From contig JBQLZQ010000025.1 of the NCBI GenBank assembly GCA_052168355.1, positions 1 through 51,520 on the forward strand: a stretch of 51,520 bases of DNA, written 5' to 3'. This document shows positions 1 through 8,098 of this stretch, piece after piece; position 1 is the first letter of the stretch, and every line of letters begins with the position of its first letter. The notes below the pieces were generated by a model that saw only the letters and a program-made list of their open reading frames with translations, had not been told where the DNA came from and searched no databases. A program made the translations under genes and the position numbers. The stretch comes from JBQLZQ01 sp052168355 (GTDB lineage: Bacteria; Pseudomonadota; Alphaproteobacteria; DSM-16000; Inquilinaceae).

Positions 1-439
1 TGGCCTCGGTCGGCGCGGTCTCCCGGTGCGGGCGGCGGCGGGTGGACAGGCAGGCCGAATAGCCGCGCGCCTCGGGCATCGGCGATTCATACACCGACAG
101 GCAAAACCGCGTGCTGTCGGGGTCGGGATCGACAAAGCCGCTCTCGGCGAAAAACATCGGCCGGATGTAAAGCGCGGCGTCGGACGGAAAGCGGCCGATC
201 CCTTCCAGGGCCAGGGCGTGGATCTCCTCGGCCGACAGGATGGGCGCCAGCCCCAGCGCCAGGGCCGACCGGACCGCCCGTTCGGAATGGCGCATCAGGT
301 CCGGCGCCACCCCTTCGAAGGCGCGGGCGCCGTCGAACACCACCGAAGACAGCCACAGGCAATGGCTCATCGGCCCGACCAGCGGCGGGTTGCCCTCCAG
401 CCACCGGCCGTCGACAAACGTCAGCGCCTTCTTTGCCAT
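1..439 (-). CDS. Class IV aminotransferase (branched-chain type), 5' part only
   Basis: Partial gene: the first 146 residues are visible and the frame runs off the left edge. The product is a fold-type IV PLP aminotransferase, most like branched-chain amino-acid aminotransferases. The diagnostic stretch FDGARAFEGV (residues 35-44) is followed by the substrate-side segment ALYIRPMFF. The catalytic lysine lies beyond the edge, so activity and exact substrate cannot be judged. The start at 439 follows a purine-rich AAGAGGGG. It lies 35 bases after the S24 repressor gene on the same strand. A second class IV aminotransferase is at 26438-27370, and the two are clearly different subfamilies. Confidence 0.85.
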   Translation of the reverse strand, partial: MAKKALTFVDGRWLEGNPPLVGPMSHCLWLSSVVFDGARAFEGVAPDLMRHSERAVRSALALGLAPILSAEEIHALALEGIGRFPSDAALYIRPMFFAESGFVDPDPDSTRFCLSVYESPMPEARGYSACLSTRRRPHRETAPTEA

Positions 440-474
440 GCCCCTCTTGTCCTTACCTGACGGCGCGGCGGCGC

Positions 475-1104
475 CTATTGGCTGGCCCACAGGATACGGG
501 CCATCCAGGAAATGTCGGCCCGGTTGACGCTGCGGTCGGGATAGGCCGGGTTGATGGACCGCAGATCGACCTTGCGGGCGGTCAGCCGCGCCAGCTCCTT
601 GGCCGTGACCTCGCCGTCGACGGTGCGCACCACCACACGGTCGCCGCGCCGGACATCGGCGTCGGGGGAGACCAGGACGATGTCGCCGTCGCGATAGAGC
701 GGCATCATGCTGTCACCGGCGATTTCCAGCGCATAGGCGTGGGGGTCGTCGACCGACGGAAACGTCACCTCGTCCCAACCGGTGCCGACCGGGTAGCCGG
801 CATCGTCGAAATAGCCGCCGGCGCCCGCCTGGGCGTAGCCGATCACGGGGATGCGCTGTCGCACGGCGGCGCCCGATCCGCCCATCAGGGCCACGAATTC
901 CGCCATCTCCGTGTCCGTCGCCCGCAGGACCTTGGCGATGCTTTCGGTCGACGGCCAGCGCTGCTTGCCGGGACCGCTGACGCGTTTGGACGGGTTGAAC
1001 GCGGTCGGGTCCAGCCCGGCGCGCTTGGCCAGGCCCGACGTCGACAGCCCGTGCCGCTCCGCCAGCCGGTCGATCGCTCGCCAAAGATCACCATGTCTCA
1101 TCAT
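475..1104 (-). CDS. S24-family (LexA/CI-like) transcriptional repressor
   Basis: A 209-residue regulator with an N-terminal helix-turn-helix (about residues 1-75, including STSGLAKRAGLDPTAFN) and a C-terminal S24 peptidase domain. The serine is in GDSMMP (Ser132) and the general-base lysine in VTAKEL (Lys169). An Ala-Gly pair at 93-94 (AQAGAGG) is where RecA-stimulated self-cleavage would occur in this family, so regulated autoproteolysis is plausible. It is not LexA itself: the HTH and linker differ, and this type is common as an uncharacterised chromosomal S24 protein in Alphaproteobacteria. The start is ATG-ATG at 1104/1101. The bases just upstream (CCTCCC) are the opposite of a Shine-Dalgarno site, suggesting a leaderless or nearly leaderless mRNA. 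Confidence 0.88.
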   Translation of the reverse strand: MMRHGDLWRAIDRLAERHGLSTSGLAKRAGLDPTAFNPSKRVSGPGKQRWPSTESIAKVLRATDTEMAEFVALMGGSGAAVRQRIPVIGYAQAGAGGYFDDAGYPVGTGWDEVTFPSVDDPHAYALEIAGDSMMPLYRDGDIVLVSPDADVRRGDRVVVRTVDGEVTAKELARLTARKVDLRSINPAYPDRSVNRADISWMARILWASQ

Positions 1105-1121
1105 GGGAGGATTGTCACATA

Positions 1122-1131
1122 GTCGCGCGAC
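1122..1131. promoter_or_regulatory. Short palindrome upstream of the S24 repressor
   Basis: GTCGCGCGAC is a perfect 10-base palindrome 18 bases before the repressor start codon, next to a TATGTG hexamer that could be a -10 element. Self-repressing regulators often bind such sites. In GC-rich DNA a 10-base palindrome can also arise by chance, so this is only a candidate operator. Confidence 0.25.
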
Positions 1132-1162
1132 GGAGAAAACCGCCGCGTCGCACGATCCTGGT

Positions 1163-2014
1163 TCAATGGGCCATCAGCACCGGCAGTTCGGTTTCGGCCA
1201 GAATGTGGCTGGTGGCGCCGCCGAACACCATCTGCCGCAACCGGCTTTGGGTATAGGCGCCCTTGACCAGAAGGTCGGCGCCCAGGGATGCCGCTTCCTC
1301 CAGAATGGCGGCGCCGATGGCACGGCCGGAGGCGGGCCGCGTCGACGCTTCGGCCGGAATGCCGTTCAAGGTCAGGCTGCGGGCGATTTCCGTTCCCTCG
1401 GGTCCGGTCACGGACCCGCCCTCGATGGTCAATACCACCACCTTGCTGGCCTGGGCCAGGAACGGCATGGTCAAGGCGATGGTCCGCACCGTCTCGGTGC
1501 TGCCGTTCCAGGCGATGACGATCTTGTCGCCCAGCGCGACCGGCACCGTCGGCGGCGCGATCAGGATCGGCCGGCCGCTTTCGAACAGGGCCGATTCCAG
1601 CGTCGTCATGCGCGGCGTCATCTGGCCGCGCACCGGCCGCCCGACCACGGTGAGGTCGAAGACCCGGCCGTACAGGCCGACGAAATCGTCGCCGGGGGTG
1701 GCGTTGTCGTGCCAGGCGGCGCTGGGCGCCGTCTGCGCCACCGATGCCGCCCCGCGCACCACGTCGTGGGCGCGCACGAAATCGTCGAACAGGGCGTGGG
1801 CCTTGCGCGCCCGGTCGGCATCGTCGCGCTCGAAACTCTCCATCAGAAGGGCCCCGCCCATGCCGTCGGTGGCGACCACGCCGCCGAGTTCGGGGCGCAC
1901 ATGCATGGCCTCGATATGGCTGCCGAACCGTTGGGCGGCCAGCAGGGCGGTGGTAAGGATGGAGGGCAGGACGCTGCTGTCCTCGACGGGGACAAGGATC
2001 GTCTTCATGGCCAT
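1163..2014 (-). CDS. Tandem-domain universal stress protein
   Basis: A 283-residue cytoplasmic protein with two UspA-like domains. The first begins MKTILVPVEDSS. The second starts near residue 155 (DKIVIAWNGSTE) and ends with KGAYTQSRLRQMVFGG followed by LPVLMAH, the usual nucleotide-binding end of Usp domains. Length fits the two-domain Usp class. The start at 2014 is chosen because GGGAG lies 11 bases upstream. The open frame continues further upstream but that part does not look like Usp. An ATG two codons downstream is possible but less well placed. It is transcribed away from the DUF952-pyrD operon. The family is linked to stress survival; the exact role here is unknown. Confidence 0.88.
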   Translation of the reverse strand: MAMKTILVPVEDSSVLPSILTTALLAAQRFGSHIEAMHVRPELGGVVATDGMGGALLMESFERDDADRARKAHALFDDFVRAHDVVRGAASVAQTAPSAAWHDNATPGDDFVGLYGRVFDLTVVGRPVRGQMTPRMTTLESALFESGRPILIAPPTVPVALGDKIVIAWNGSTETVRTIALTMPFLAQASKVVVLTIEGGSVTGPEGTEIARSLTLNGIPAEASTRPASGRAIGAAILEEAASLGADLLVKGAYTQSRLRQMVFGGATSHILAETELPVLMAH

Positions 2015-2156
2015 GGAACCGGTGTCTCCCAGTTTTGCGGCGGCGCTTGGACCGGTCGCGCCTGTTCGGGGGATTGAGAAGATACCGCGCCCGCCCGCCG
2101 CGCGCACCCCGCCAATGCGGTTTGCGGATTGGAAGCCTTCAATTAGTGTCGCCCCC

Positions 2157-2504
2157 ATGACCGAAACGTTCATCTACACCCTGTGCCGGGCCGGCGACTG
2201 GGCGCGGGCCGAAGCCGCCGGCCGCTACGACGGATCGGCCGACGACCGCCGCGACGGTTTCCTGCATTTTTCCACCGCCGCCCAGGTGGCCGAATCGGCG
2301 GCCCGCCACCGGGCCGGCGAACCGGACCTGAAGCTGGTGCAGGTCGATTCGGCCCGGCTGGGCCCGGCCCTGCGGTGGGAACCGTCGCGCGGCGGGGCCC
2401 TGTTTCCGCATCTTTACGGGCCGCTGCCGTTCGATGCCGTCGTCGCGGTGCTCGATCTGCCCCTGGGGCCCGACGGGCGCCACGTGTTCCCGCCCTTGCC
2501 ATGA
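2157..2504 (+). CDS. DUF952 family protein
   Basis: A 115-residue protein of the DUF952 family, recognisable from IYTLCRAGDW near the N-terminus, the central GFLHFSTAAQV, and the C-terminal PHLYGPLPFDAVVAV. The fold is thought to be related to ADP-ribosyltransferase-like folds, but no function is established. Its stop overlaps the pyrD start (ATGA at 2501), so the two are translationally coupled. The frame is open far upstream, but the family begins at this Met. Confidence 0.88.
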   Translation: MTETFIYTLCRAGDWARAEAAGRYDGSADDRRDGFLHFSTAAQVAESAARHRAGEPDLKLVQVDSARLGPALRWEPSRGGALFPHLYGPLPFDAVVAVLDLPLGPDGRHVFPPLP

Positions 2505-3574
2505 ACCTGTTTCCGCTGGCGCGGCCGCTGCTCCATGCGCTGCCGCCGGAAACCGCGCATTCCCTGACGCTGCGGGCCCTGCGCCTGGGGCTGGGGCCGG
2601 TCGCGGCCGGCGCCGGCGACCCGATCCTGCGCACCCGCGTCTGGGGCCGCGATTTCGCCAACCCGATCGGTCTGGCCGCCGGCTTCGACAAGAATGCCGA
2701 GGCGACGGGCGCGATGCTGCGCGCCGGGCTGGGCTTTGTCGAGGCGGGCGGGGTCACGCCCCGTCCCCAGGCGGGCAACCCCAGGCCCCGGATGTTCCGG
2801 CTGCCGGGCCAGGGTGCGGTGATCAACCGCCTTGGCCTCAACAGCCAGGGGCTGGACGCGGTGGTCCGGCGACTGGCGGCGCGCGACCGGTTGGCCGGGC
2901 CCGTGGGCATCAATATCGGGTGCAACAAGGACAGCGCCGATCCGATGGAGGACTACCGGATCTGCGTCACGGCATTGGCCGGTCTTGCCGACTTCCTGGT
3001 GATCAACGTGTCGTCGCCCAACACGCCGGGCCTGCGCGCGCTCCAGGGCCGGGCGGCGCTGGCGGATCTTCTGGGCGGGGCGCTGGCAGCGCGGGCCGCC
3101 GCCGGCCACGACACGCCGCTGCTGGTCAAGGTGGCGCCGGACCTGTCCGCCAACGAACGCCGGGATGTGGCGGAAGTTGCGCTGGCCGCCGGCATCGACG
3201 GCATGGTCGTGTCCAACACCACCATTGCGCGGCCGGATGGATTGCCGCCCACCCTGGCCGCCCAGGCCGGCGGTCTCAGCGGCCGGCCGCTGATGGGCAT
3301 GGCCACGGAGGTGCTGCGCGACATGGCCAGGCTGACCGGCGGGCGCCTGCCGCTGATCGGTGTCGGGGGGGTGGCCAGCGGGGCCGATGCCTATGCCAAG
3401 ATCCGTGCCGGCGCGTCGCTGGTGCAGCTCTACACGGCGCTGATCTATCGGGGCCCGCGGCTGATCGCGTCCATCAAGAGCGATCTGGCCGCTCTGCTGA
3501 GGCGCGACGGGTTTGCCGACGTGGCCTCGGCGGTGGGGGCTGACGCGCGGGAGCGGCCCTTAACGGACCGTTAA
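2501..3574 (+). CDS. pyrD: Dihydroorotate dehydrogenase (quinone), class 2
   Basis: A 357-residue flavoenzyme that oxidises dihydroorotate to orotate in pyrimidine synthesis and passes electrons to membrane quinone. Class 2 features are the N-terminal amphipathic extension (FPLARPLLHALPPE), GLAAGFDKNAEA, and NVSSPNTPGLR with the catalytic serine at about residue 172. The FMN-binding GVGGV and the ALIYRGP end are also intact. Length matches the class. It is coupled to the upstream DUF952 gene. Upp, the uracil salvage enzyme, lies elsewhere in the window (31163-31822). Confidence 0.97.
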   Translation: MNLFPLARPLLHALPPETAHSLTLRALRLGLGPVAAGAGDPILRTRVWGRDFANPIGLAAGFDKNAEATGAMLRAGLGFVEAGGVTPRPQAGNPRPRMFRLPGQGAVINRLGLNSQGLDAVVRRLAARDRLAGPVGINIGCNKDSADPMEDYRICVTALAGLADFLVINVSSPNTPGLRALQGRAALADLLGGALAARAAAGHDTPLLVKVAPDLSANERRDVAEVALAAGIDGMVVSNTTIARPDGLPPTLAAQAGGLSGRPLMGMATEVLRDMARLTGGRLPLIGVGGVASGADAYAKIRAGASLVQLYTALIYRGPRLIASIKSDLAALLRRDGFADVASAVGADARERPLTDR

Positions 3575-3642
3575 CTCGTTAACCAAATATACAAGGATGG
3601 TGGAGGACACTGACGGTCCGTCTGCTCATCGGTCCGGGTGTC

Positions 3643-4821
3643 ATGTCCCTGCTGCGTCACCTCGTCTACGCCTCGATCTATGGCGCCCTTGCGGTCGCCG
3701 TGGCCCTGACGCTGCCCTACAGCGTCCCCGGCATGGGCGCGTGGACGGCGGTGGCCATCGGCGCGGCCGTGTTCCTGTTCGGCACCCTGCTGCATGAGAG
3801 CGACACGCGGCAGCGGCGGGAGCGATCCCTGCGCGACGCCCTCGACGCCATGGCCGGCCTCACCGAAACCATGGCCGACGATTTGTCGCGGGCCCGGGAA
3901 GAAATCCGGGCGATCCGGGGCCGGCTGTCGGAACGGCCCGACACACAGCGGTCGATGGAAGAGGTGCGGACCGAGCTGCGCATGCTGCAGGAGCTGGTCG
4001 GCCACCTGACCGAGGCTCAGGGCCGGGCCGACACCGGTCCGTCCGGATCGGTGCGAACGCTGCCCAAGGTGCTGCCCACGGACGGTATCTGCGAGGCGCA
4101 GTTGCTGGCCCTGGTCCGCGACGCGGTGCGCTATGATCGCATCGATCTGGCGTTGCACCCCATCGTCAGTCTGCCGCAGCGCAAGCTGCGTCATTATCAG
4201 ACCGTCAGCCGGATCCGCACCGCCGACGGCGCCTATCTGCTGCCCGATCAGTACGAATCGCTGGCCGTGCGCGAGGGCATGGCGGCGACCATCGACAACA
4301 TCCGCCTGTTCCGCTGCGTCCAGCTGGTGCGCGAGGCGCTGCGCCGGCACCGGTCGGTCGGGTTCTTCGCCAGCCTGTCGCGGGAATCCCTGAACGACCG
4401 GGCGTTCATCGACCAGTTCGTCGAGTTCATGACCGCCAACGAGGAGCTGTCGTCGCGGCTGGTGTTCGCCTTCCGCCACGACGATGTGATGGAGGCGATG
4501 GCCACGTTCCGCGAACCCCTGGAACGGCTGGCCGGGCTGGGGTTCCGCTTCTCGCTCGACGGGCTGCGCCGGCTCGACCGGCTGGACCATGAATTCCTGC
4601 GCAGTTGCTCGGTCCGGTATCTCCGGGTCGACACCGCCATCCTGATCGACGCCGCGCATGGCCGCGGCATCGACATGCGGGACTTCAAGTCCGACCTGGA
4701 CCGCCTGGCCATCGACCTGATCGCCGACGGCATCGACGACGAGGACGTGCTGCTCGACATCCTCGACCTGGACATCGACTACGGCCAGGGCCTCCTGTTC
4801 GCGGAACCGCGCCGGGGCTAG
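3643..4821 (+). CDS. TipF-like membrane protein with degenerate EAL domain
   Basis: A 392-residue protein. Two N-terminal membrane segments (about residues 7-25 and 29-50) are followed by a coiled-coil-like region (55-125) and an EAL fold (150-390). The phosphodiesterase residues are missing: the EAL motif reads QTV, the DDFG motif reads SLDGL, and the metal-binding E and K positions are changed. The family ending QGLLFAEP remains. This architecture is that of TipF, a c-di-GMP-binding flagellar-positioning protein of Caulobacter, so a c-di-GMP receptor rather than an enzyme is likely. No flagellar genes are in the window, so the flagellar link rests on architecture alone. It starts 68 bases after pyrD. 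Confidence 0.75.
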   Translation: MSLLRHLVYASIYGALAVAVALTLPYSVPGMGAWTAVAIGAAVFLFGTLLHESDTRQRRERSLRDALDAMAGLTETMADDLSRAREEIRAIRGRLSERPDTQRSMEEVRTELRMLQELVGHLTEAQGRADTGPSGSVRTLPKVLPTDGICEAQLLALVRDAVRYDRIDLALHPIVSLPQRKLRHYQTVSRIRTADGAYLLPDQYESLAVREGMAATIDNIRLFRCVQLVREALRRHRSVGFFASLSRESLNDRAFIDQFVEFMTANEELSSRLVFAFRHDDVMEAMATFREPLERLAGLGFRFSLDGLRRLDRLDHEFLRSCSVRYLRVDTAILIDAAHGRGIDMRDFKSDLDRLAIDLIADGIDDEDVLLDILDLDIDYGQGLLFAEPRRG

Positions 4822-4896
4822 AGAACCGGCCATTGCGCCGTTCACCGGCCCGTGGCACAACGCCGCCGCAGCCCAATTCTTCTCGTTAGCCCCGAC

Positions 4897-5772
4897 ATGT
4901 CCCAGCTTCTCATCGTGCGGGGGATCGAACCCCTGGCCCAGGACTACGATGGCTACATCCTCGATCTGTGGGGCGTCATCCACGACGGGCACCGGCCGTT
5001 TCCGGGCGTCGTCGACTGCCTGACCCGGCTGAAGGCGGCGGGCAAGTCGATCTGCCTTCTGTCGAACGCGCCGCGCCGCGCCGCCGGTCTGGCGCGGCGG
5101 CTGGACGAAATGGGCGTGCCCCGCGACGGCTGGGATCATGTCATGTCGTCCGGCGAGGCGACCCACGAGGCGCTGAAGCTGCGACCCGACCCGTTTCACG
5201 CGGCGCTCGGCCGGCGCTGTCTGCATATCGGGCCGCCGCGCGATACCGACGCCTATGAGGGGCTGGACTACGCCATCGTCGCCGATCCGGCCGATGCCGA
5301 TTTCGTGCTGTGCACGGGCCTGGACTCCTACGACGACACCGTGGCCGACTACGCGGCCATTCTGGACTCGGCGCGCGGCCACGGCCTGCCGATGATCTGC
5401 GCCAACCCGGATATTGAGGTCATCGTCGCCGGCAAGCGGGCGCTGTGTGCCGGCGCGCTGGCCGCCTATTACGAGGCGGGGGGCGGCCGGGTGGTCTATC
5501 ACGGCAAGCCGCACCGGTCGGTCTATGACCGCTGCCTGGCGCTGCTGGACGGGGTGCCGAAAGACCGGATCCTGGCCGTCGGCGACAGTTTTCGCACCGA
5601 TATCGCCGGGGCCAACGCCATGGGCATCGACGGTCTGTTCATCGCCGGCGGCATCCATGCCGAGGAGCTGGGGCTGCGGCCGGGCCAGATCCCGACGGCG
5701 GCGGAGCTGGAGGTCCTGATCGACACTCACGGCCACCGCCCCAAGGCCGCGTCCGCCCATTTCGTCTGGTAG
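4897..5772 (+). CDS. HAD-superfamily hydrolase, TIGR01459 type
   Basis: A 291-residue cytoplasmic HAD phosphatase-like protein of the NagD-related subfamily found in Alphaproteobacteria. Motif I reads ILDLWGVIHDG, so the second Asp of the usual DxD is Trp25. Motif II is LLSNAPR, and the C-terminal motif is HGKPHRSVYD followed by VGDSFRTDIAGA. The cap is of the C2 type. Substrate is unknown. Start at 4897 fits the family; a GTG 15 codons upstream gives an unlikely extension. It is convergent with kynU. Confidence 0.88.
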   Translation: MSQLLIVRGIEPLAQDYDGYILDLWGVIHDGHRPFPGVVDCLTRLKAAGKSICLLSNAPRRAAGLARRLDEMGVPRDGWDHVMSSGEATHEALKLRPDPFHAALGRRCLHIGPPRDTDAYEGLDYAIVADPADADFVLCTGLDSYDDTVADYAAILDSARGHGLPMICANPDIEVIVAGKRALCAGALAAYYEAGGGRVVYHGKPHRSVYDRCLALLDGVPKDRILAVGDSFRTDIAGANAMGIDGLFIAGGIHAEELGLRPGQIPTAAELEVLIDTHGHRPKAASAHFVW

Positions 5773-6022
5773 CGGCGGCACTCCGCATCGCCGTTCCGAT
5801 CGAGCCGGCGCCCCGCCGCGTCCCGCCATGAAAATGCCGGTTGAGTCCCCGATGCCGCGCAAGCGGCAATCCGGGACCTTTGCGAGGCGGTGACATTTGT
5901 TTGTCCGTGGGACGGCATCGCTTCGCAAAGGTCCCGCATCACGCGCGGGACTCGTTTCCCTTTTCTTCTTTCCCGGGGGCGTTTTCACCGGGTTGATGAA
6001 GGCCCCGGTGTTGACGGCCGCG
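5773..6022. terminator. Structured intergenic region between convergent genes
   Basis: The 250 bases between the HAD gene and kynU hold no credible gene. Two hairpins are clear. One is a 6-bp stem TGCCGC/GCGGCA with a GCAA loop (5853-5868). The other is a 21-bp stem, allowing G-U pairs, between 5872-5892 and 5916-5936; its core is GGGACCTTTGCGAGGCG pairing with CGCTTCGCAAAGGTCCC. A pyrimidine-rich stretch with TTTTC follows at about 5951-5965. The position suggests a shared, bidirectional terminator; a small palindromic repeat element is an alternative. Confidence 0.5.
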
Positions 6023-7294
6023 TCAGGTCACCGCCGCCCGCCGCTTCAGGTCGGGGCGGTCCCAGGCGCCGTCCTCCATGATCTCGCGCAGGATCGCCAC
6101 CGCGTCCCAGACATCGACATACCGCTGATAAAGCGGCGTGAAGCCGAAGCGCAGCAGGTTGGGGGCGCGGAAATCGCCGATCACGCCACGGCCGATCAGC
6201 GCCTGCATGATGGCGTACCCCTCGTCATGGGCCAGCGATACCTGGCTGCCGCGCCGCGCCGGGTCGCGCGGGCTGGCCAGGGTGAAGCCGTGGCCTGCGC
6301 AGTCGCGTTCCACCAGCTCGATGAACAGGGCGCTGAGGGAAAGGGATTTTTCCCGGATCGCCGCCATGTCGGCCTCCAGGAACACATCGACGCCGCATTC
6401 CAGCGCCGCCACGGCGATCACCGACGGCGTGCTGCAGGTCAGGCGGCGCAGGCCCGGCGCCGGCCGGTAGTCGGTAACAAAATCGAACGGCGCCTCGTGA
6501 CCCAGCCAGCCGGCCAGCACCGGGCGGATCCGGTCCTGCCAGCGCCGCGCGACATAGAGGAACCCCGGCGCCCCCGGCCCGCCGTTCAGGTATTTGTAGC
6601 CGCAGCCGACGGCGAAGTCCGGCGCCGCCTCGCCCCGGTTTCCGTCCAGGCCGAACGGCCGGTGCAGATCGATGGGCAGAGCCCCGGCGCTGTGGGCCAG
6701 GTCCCACAGCATCAGGGCGCCCCCGGCATGGGCGGCGGCCGTCAGCGCCGCCATGTCATGGCGCCGGCCGCTGCGGTAGTTGACCTCGGTCAGCATGACC
6801 AGGGCGGTGTCGTCGTCGATGGCGCCCTCGATCTCGTGCTCGGCCACCAGCTTCAGGCGGCAGCGGTCGCCGACCAGCCCGGCCAGGCCCTGGACGATGT
6901 AGAGATCGGTCGGGAAATTCTCCCGGTCCGACAGGATGGTGGTGCGGCCGGGGCGCAGATCCAGCGCCGCCGCCAGCAGCTTGAACAGATTGACCGAGAT
7001 GGTATCGACCACCAGCACCTCGTCCGCGTCGGCGCCGATCAGCCGGGCCACCTTGGCCCCCAGCGTCGCCGGCCGTTCCATCCAGCCGTGGCCCAGCCAG
7101 CCGCCGATCAGGCTGCCGCCCCATTCGGCCCGCACCAGTTTCTCCACGCGCGGCGCGGTGGCGGCGGGCGGCGGCCCCAGCGAGTTGCCGTCGAAATAGA
7201 GCACGCCGTCGGGCAGGGCAAAGCGGGCGCGGAGCGGCGCCAGCGGATCGGCCTCGTCCCGCGCGGCCAGCGCGTCGCGTGTCATGGTCGTCAT
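6023..7294 (-). CDS. kynU: Kynureninase
   Basis: A 423-residue PLP enzyme cleaving kynurenine to anthranilate and alanine in tryptophan breakdown. Recognisable stretches are LYFDGNSLGPPP near the N-terminus, the PLP-phosphate region, DLAHSAGALPIDL, and CGYKYLNGGPGAPGF, which carries the Schiff-base lysine near residue 233. The C-terminal FRAPNLLRFGFTPLY is also typical. Length is normal. No other kynurenine-pathway gene is nearby. It is divergent from the LysE gene across 183 bases in which I see nothing beyond a Shine-Dalgarno AGGA for kynU. Confidence 0.95.
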   Translation of the reverse strand: MTTMTRDALAARDEADPLAPLRARFALPDGVLYFDGNSLGPPPAATAPRVEKLVRAEWGGSLIGGWLGHGWMERPATLGAKVARLIGADADEVLVVDTISVNLFKLLAAALDLRPGRTTILSDRENFPTDLYIVQGLAGLVGDRCRLKLVAEHEIEGAIDDDTALVMLTEVNYRSGRRHDMAALTAAAHAGGALMLWDLAHSAGALPIDLHRPFGLDGNRGEAAPDFAVGCGYKYLNGGPGAPGFLYVARRWQDRIRPVLAGWLGHEAPFDFVTDYRPAPGLRRLTCSTPSVIAVAALECGVDVFLEADMAAIREKSLSLSALFIELVERDCAGHGFTLASPRDPARRGSQVSLAHDEGYAIMQALIGRGVIGDFRAPNLLRFGFTPLYQRYVDVWDAVAILREIMEDGAWDRPDLKRRAAVT

Positions 7295-7477
7295 TGCGGT
7301 TTGAATCCTGCTATCCCGTTGGACGCAGTCAACCCGGATCGCGGGCCGCCTTCAAGCCCGGTCGTGCAGGCTCGGCGGGGAAGCGCGTGGCGGTGGACCG
7401 TCTCGGCTGGCAGCGGTATGGTCGGTCCTCGCGGGATGGGTTACGCGCGCGACCCGAACCAAGGGACGGACCCGGCG

Positions 7478-8089
7478 ATGAGCATCGAATTCCTGCTGAC
7501 CTCGCTGATCGTTGTGGTCGCGCCGGGCACCGGGGTGATCTACACCCTGGCGGCGGGCATCGGCCTGGGGCGGCGGGCCAGCCTTTATGCCGCGGCGGGC
7601 TGCACGTTGGGGATCGTGCCGCACATCGCGGCCTCGATCCTGGGGCTGGCGGCCATCGTGCACACCAGCGCCGTGGCCTTCCAGATGCTGAAATACGCCG
7701 GTGTCGCCTATCTGCTGTATCTGGCGTGGAGCGCCTGGCGGGAAACCGGCGCGCTGACGATCGACGGCGCGCCGCCGGAACGGCGGCTGGGACGGGTGCT
7801 GTGGCGCGGGGCGGCGATCAACGTGCTGAACCCCAAGCTGTCGATCTTCTTCCTGGCCTTTCTGCCCCAGTTCATCGACGCGGGCGCGGCCGACCCCACC
7901 GGCCGGATGGTCACGCTGGCGGCGGTGTTCATGGCCATGACTTTCGTGGTGTTTGTCGGCTACGGGTTTCTGGCCGCCACCGCGCGGGCCTATGTGGTCG
8001 GGCGGCCGACGGTGATGACCGTGCTGCGCCGTTCCTTCGCCGTGGCCTTCGCGGGCCTGGGTGCGCGCCTGGCCCTGGCCGAACGGTAG
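7478..8089 (+). CDS. LysE/RhtB-family amino-acid exporter
   Basis: A 203-residue inner-membrane protein with about six hydrophobic segments. The family motif is VVAPGTGVIYTLAAGIGLGRRA in the first loop (the usual form is PGP...), and INVLNPKLSIFFLAFLPQF is at mid-protein. LysE-family exporters expel amino acids or small polar metabolites. The specific substrate cannot be told. The start at 7478 has GGGACGGA upstream. The stop is only nine bases from the stop of the convergent gene at 8099. Confidence 0.9.
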   Translation: MSIEFLLTSLIVVVAPGTGVIYTLAAGIGLGRRASLYAAAGCTLGIVPHIAASILGLAAIVHTSAVAFQMLKYAGVAYLLYLAWSAWRETGALTIDGAPPERRLGRVLWRGAAINVLNPKLSIFFLAFLPQFIDAGAADPTGRMVTLAAVFMAMTFVVFVGYGFLAATARAYVVGRPTVMTVLRRSFAVAFAGLGARLALAER

Positions 8090-8098
8090 CGGTGGGGG

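Noticed and set aside
475..1104. Calling the S24 protein LexA
   Set aside because: The DNA-binding region and linker do not match LexA. Only the peptidase fold is shared.
3571..5988. Very long open frame on the minus strand over pyrD's end, the EAL gene and the HAD gene
   Set aside because: It is repetitive, low-complexity and has no family match, while the plus-strand genes have full motifs. High GC content creates such antisense frames.
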